64,000 nucleotides of DNA from Pseudomonas azerbaijanoccidentalis (GTDB lineage Bacteria > Pseudomonadota > Gammaproteobacteria > Pseudomonadales > Pseudomonadaceae): positions 496,001 through 560,000 of the forward strand of contig NZ_JAHSTU010000003.1 of the NCBI RefSeq assembly GCF_019145495.1, written 5' to 3'. The notes under the pieces are model-generated. The model saw only the letters and a list, made by a program, of their open reading frames with translations, ran no database searches and was not told where the DNA came from. A program made the translations under genes and the position numbers. Positions 63,551 through 64,000 of the stretch are shown in pieces. Numbering within the stretch: position 1 is the stretch's first letter; each line of letters opens with the position of its first letter.

Positions 63551-63741
63551 GCGTTAAGTTTGCCCAGCTGACCGGCGCTGATCTGCTGCGACAAGGCCTT
63601 GGCGTCGGGAAGTGAAGTGAGCGGGCCGCTGATTTGTTCGCCATCCTGGACCAGATACCAGCAGGCGAGCATGCCTAGCGCTCTGAGCGGGGCGGGAACG
63701 GCGCTGCCAATAACGGACATGATCTGAACCTGGGACATCAT
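63547..63741 (-). CDS. Small conserved hypothetical protein
   Basis: A 64-residue protein: MSQVQIMSVIGSAVPAPLRALGMLACWYLVQDGEQISGPLTSLPDAKALSQQISAG core, mildly hydrophobic centre (APLRALGMLACWYLVQDG) and polar end. An excellent ribosome site (GGAGGTACTT) precedes two adjacent ATG codons at 63741 and 63738. It converges with the AI-2E-type gene, their ends overlapping by four bases. No known domain; I cannot assign a role. Confidence 0.75.
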   Translation of the reverse strand: MMSQVQIMSVIGSAVPAPLRALGMLACWYLVQDGEQISGPLTSLPDAKALSQQISAGQLGKLNA

Positions 63742-63853
63742 AAGTACCTCCATCAATCTATGGAGCTACCTTACGGGGCGGGCCAAATTTCCGACAATCA
63801 CCGTTTTCGATAGTGGTCATTGATGCTGTTGAGGCCATTTGACCGTCTGTCGG

Positions 63854-64000
63854 TCAGTCGACCACCTGATCGAGCATGTGCACCACTTCCTGCTCGTTGA
63901 GCAGGCCTTTGCGCACCAGGTTTTGCGTCAGCAGCGAAAGGAACTTGGCGCTGCGATGGCCTTCCAGGTGCTTGAGCTCAGTCAGTGCGTTGTACACCTT
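63854..64000 (-). CDS. C-terminal end of an unidentified protein
   Basis: The minus-strand frame is open from the window edge to TGA at 63854-63856, giving the last 48 residues: helical, with LKHLEGHRSAKFLSLLTQN and LLNEQEVVHMLDQVVD. The codon usage fits a real gene, but the remainder lies outside and no family can be named. Confidence 0.7.
   Translation of the reverse strand, partial: KVYNALTELKHLEGHRSAKFLSLLTQNLVRKGLLNEQEVVHMLDQVVD

Overview
The window reads as chromosomal DNA of a fluorescent-type Pseudomonas. The GC content is high except at the left edge. REP/REPIN palindromes are abundant (about two dozen, several families built on GTAGGAGC, GTGGGAGC and GTAGCAGCTGCC). The gene content (CodA, QueD, SelD/SelU, Pol II, class C beta-lactamase, glucarate catabolism, many chemoreceptors and LysR/GntR regulators) fits this genus. 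There are no rRNA or intact tRNA genes, no insertion sequence and no CRISPR array. About 50 protein genes fill almost all of the window.

Layout. 1-1726 is an AT-richer accessory patch: the end of a glycine-zipper protein that looks like a pore-forming toxin, a small membrane protein overlapping it (candidate immunity), and a second copy of that small gene broken by an in-frame TGA. 1797-5738: cytosine deaminase, an alpha/beta hydrolase, QueD and a patatin-like lipase, all on the minus strand. 5995-8611: two PepSY proteins and a PhoP/PhoQ-like two-component pair in one tightly packed operon. 8679-16337: an MHS-family transporter and two chemoreceptors flanking an antiporter-family permease. 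16410-21671: LysR regulator divergent from a two-gene YdcZ transporter, a ~295 bp structured dispersed repeat, metallothionein, AraC regulator, a XapX miniprotein and a quinone oxidoreductase. 21981-32516: one gene of 3,511 codons for a repeat-built autotransporter. 32626-34763: selD-selU selenium operon. 34899-42000: histidine phosphatase, GST, a cysteine-rich (zinc-type) HemB, a flavin monooxygenase and a TonB-dependent receptor. 42092-47000: DUF1615 lipoprotein, a tandem-repeat secreted protein, an ECF sigma/anti-sigma pair with a DUF3455 protein, GST, CBS protein. 47312-55101: DNA polymerase II, DUF1810, aldo-keto reductase, lipoprotein, TauE/SafE permease, DUF4174 protein, AmpC. 55222-58914: glucarate operon gudP-gudD with its divergent FadR-type regulator. 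59045-64000: EamA exporter with divergent LysR, TrhP, an AI-2E-family permease, and two small or partial genes.

How genes work together: the clearest functional units are selD-selU (selenophosphate made and used for tRNA 2-selenouridine), gudP-gudD plus regulator (glucarate uptake and dehydration), the ECF sigma/anti-sigma pair, the PepSY/two-component operon, and two divergent LysR-transporter pairs. The items most worth a second look are the toxin-immunity patch with its duplicated, broken partner, the giant autotransporter with a 258 bp repeat and three copies of a ~190-residue module, the zinc-type HemB, the 39 bp tandem-repeat gene, and an asymmetric REP subfamily seen three times. Functions are assigned by reading the proteins by eye; no database search was possible.
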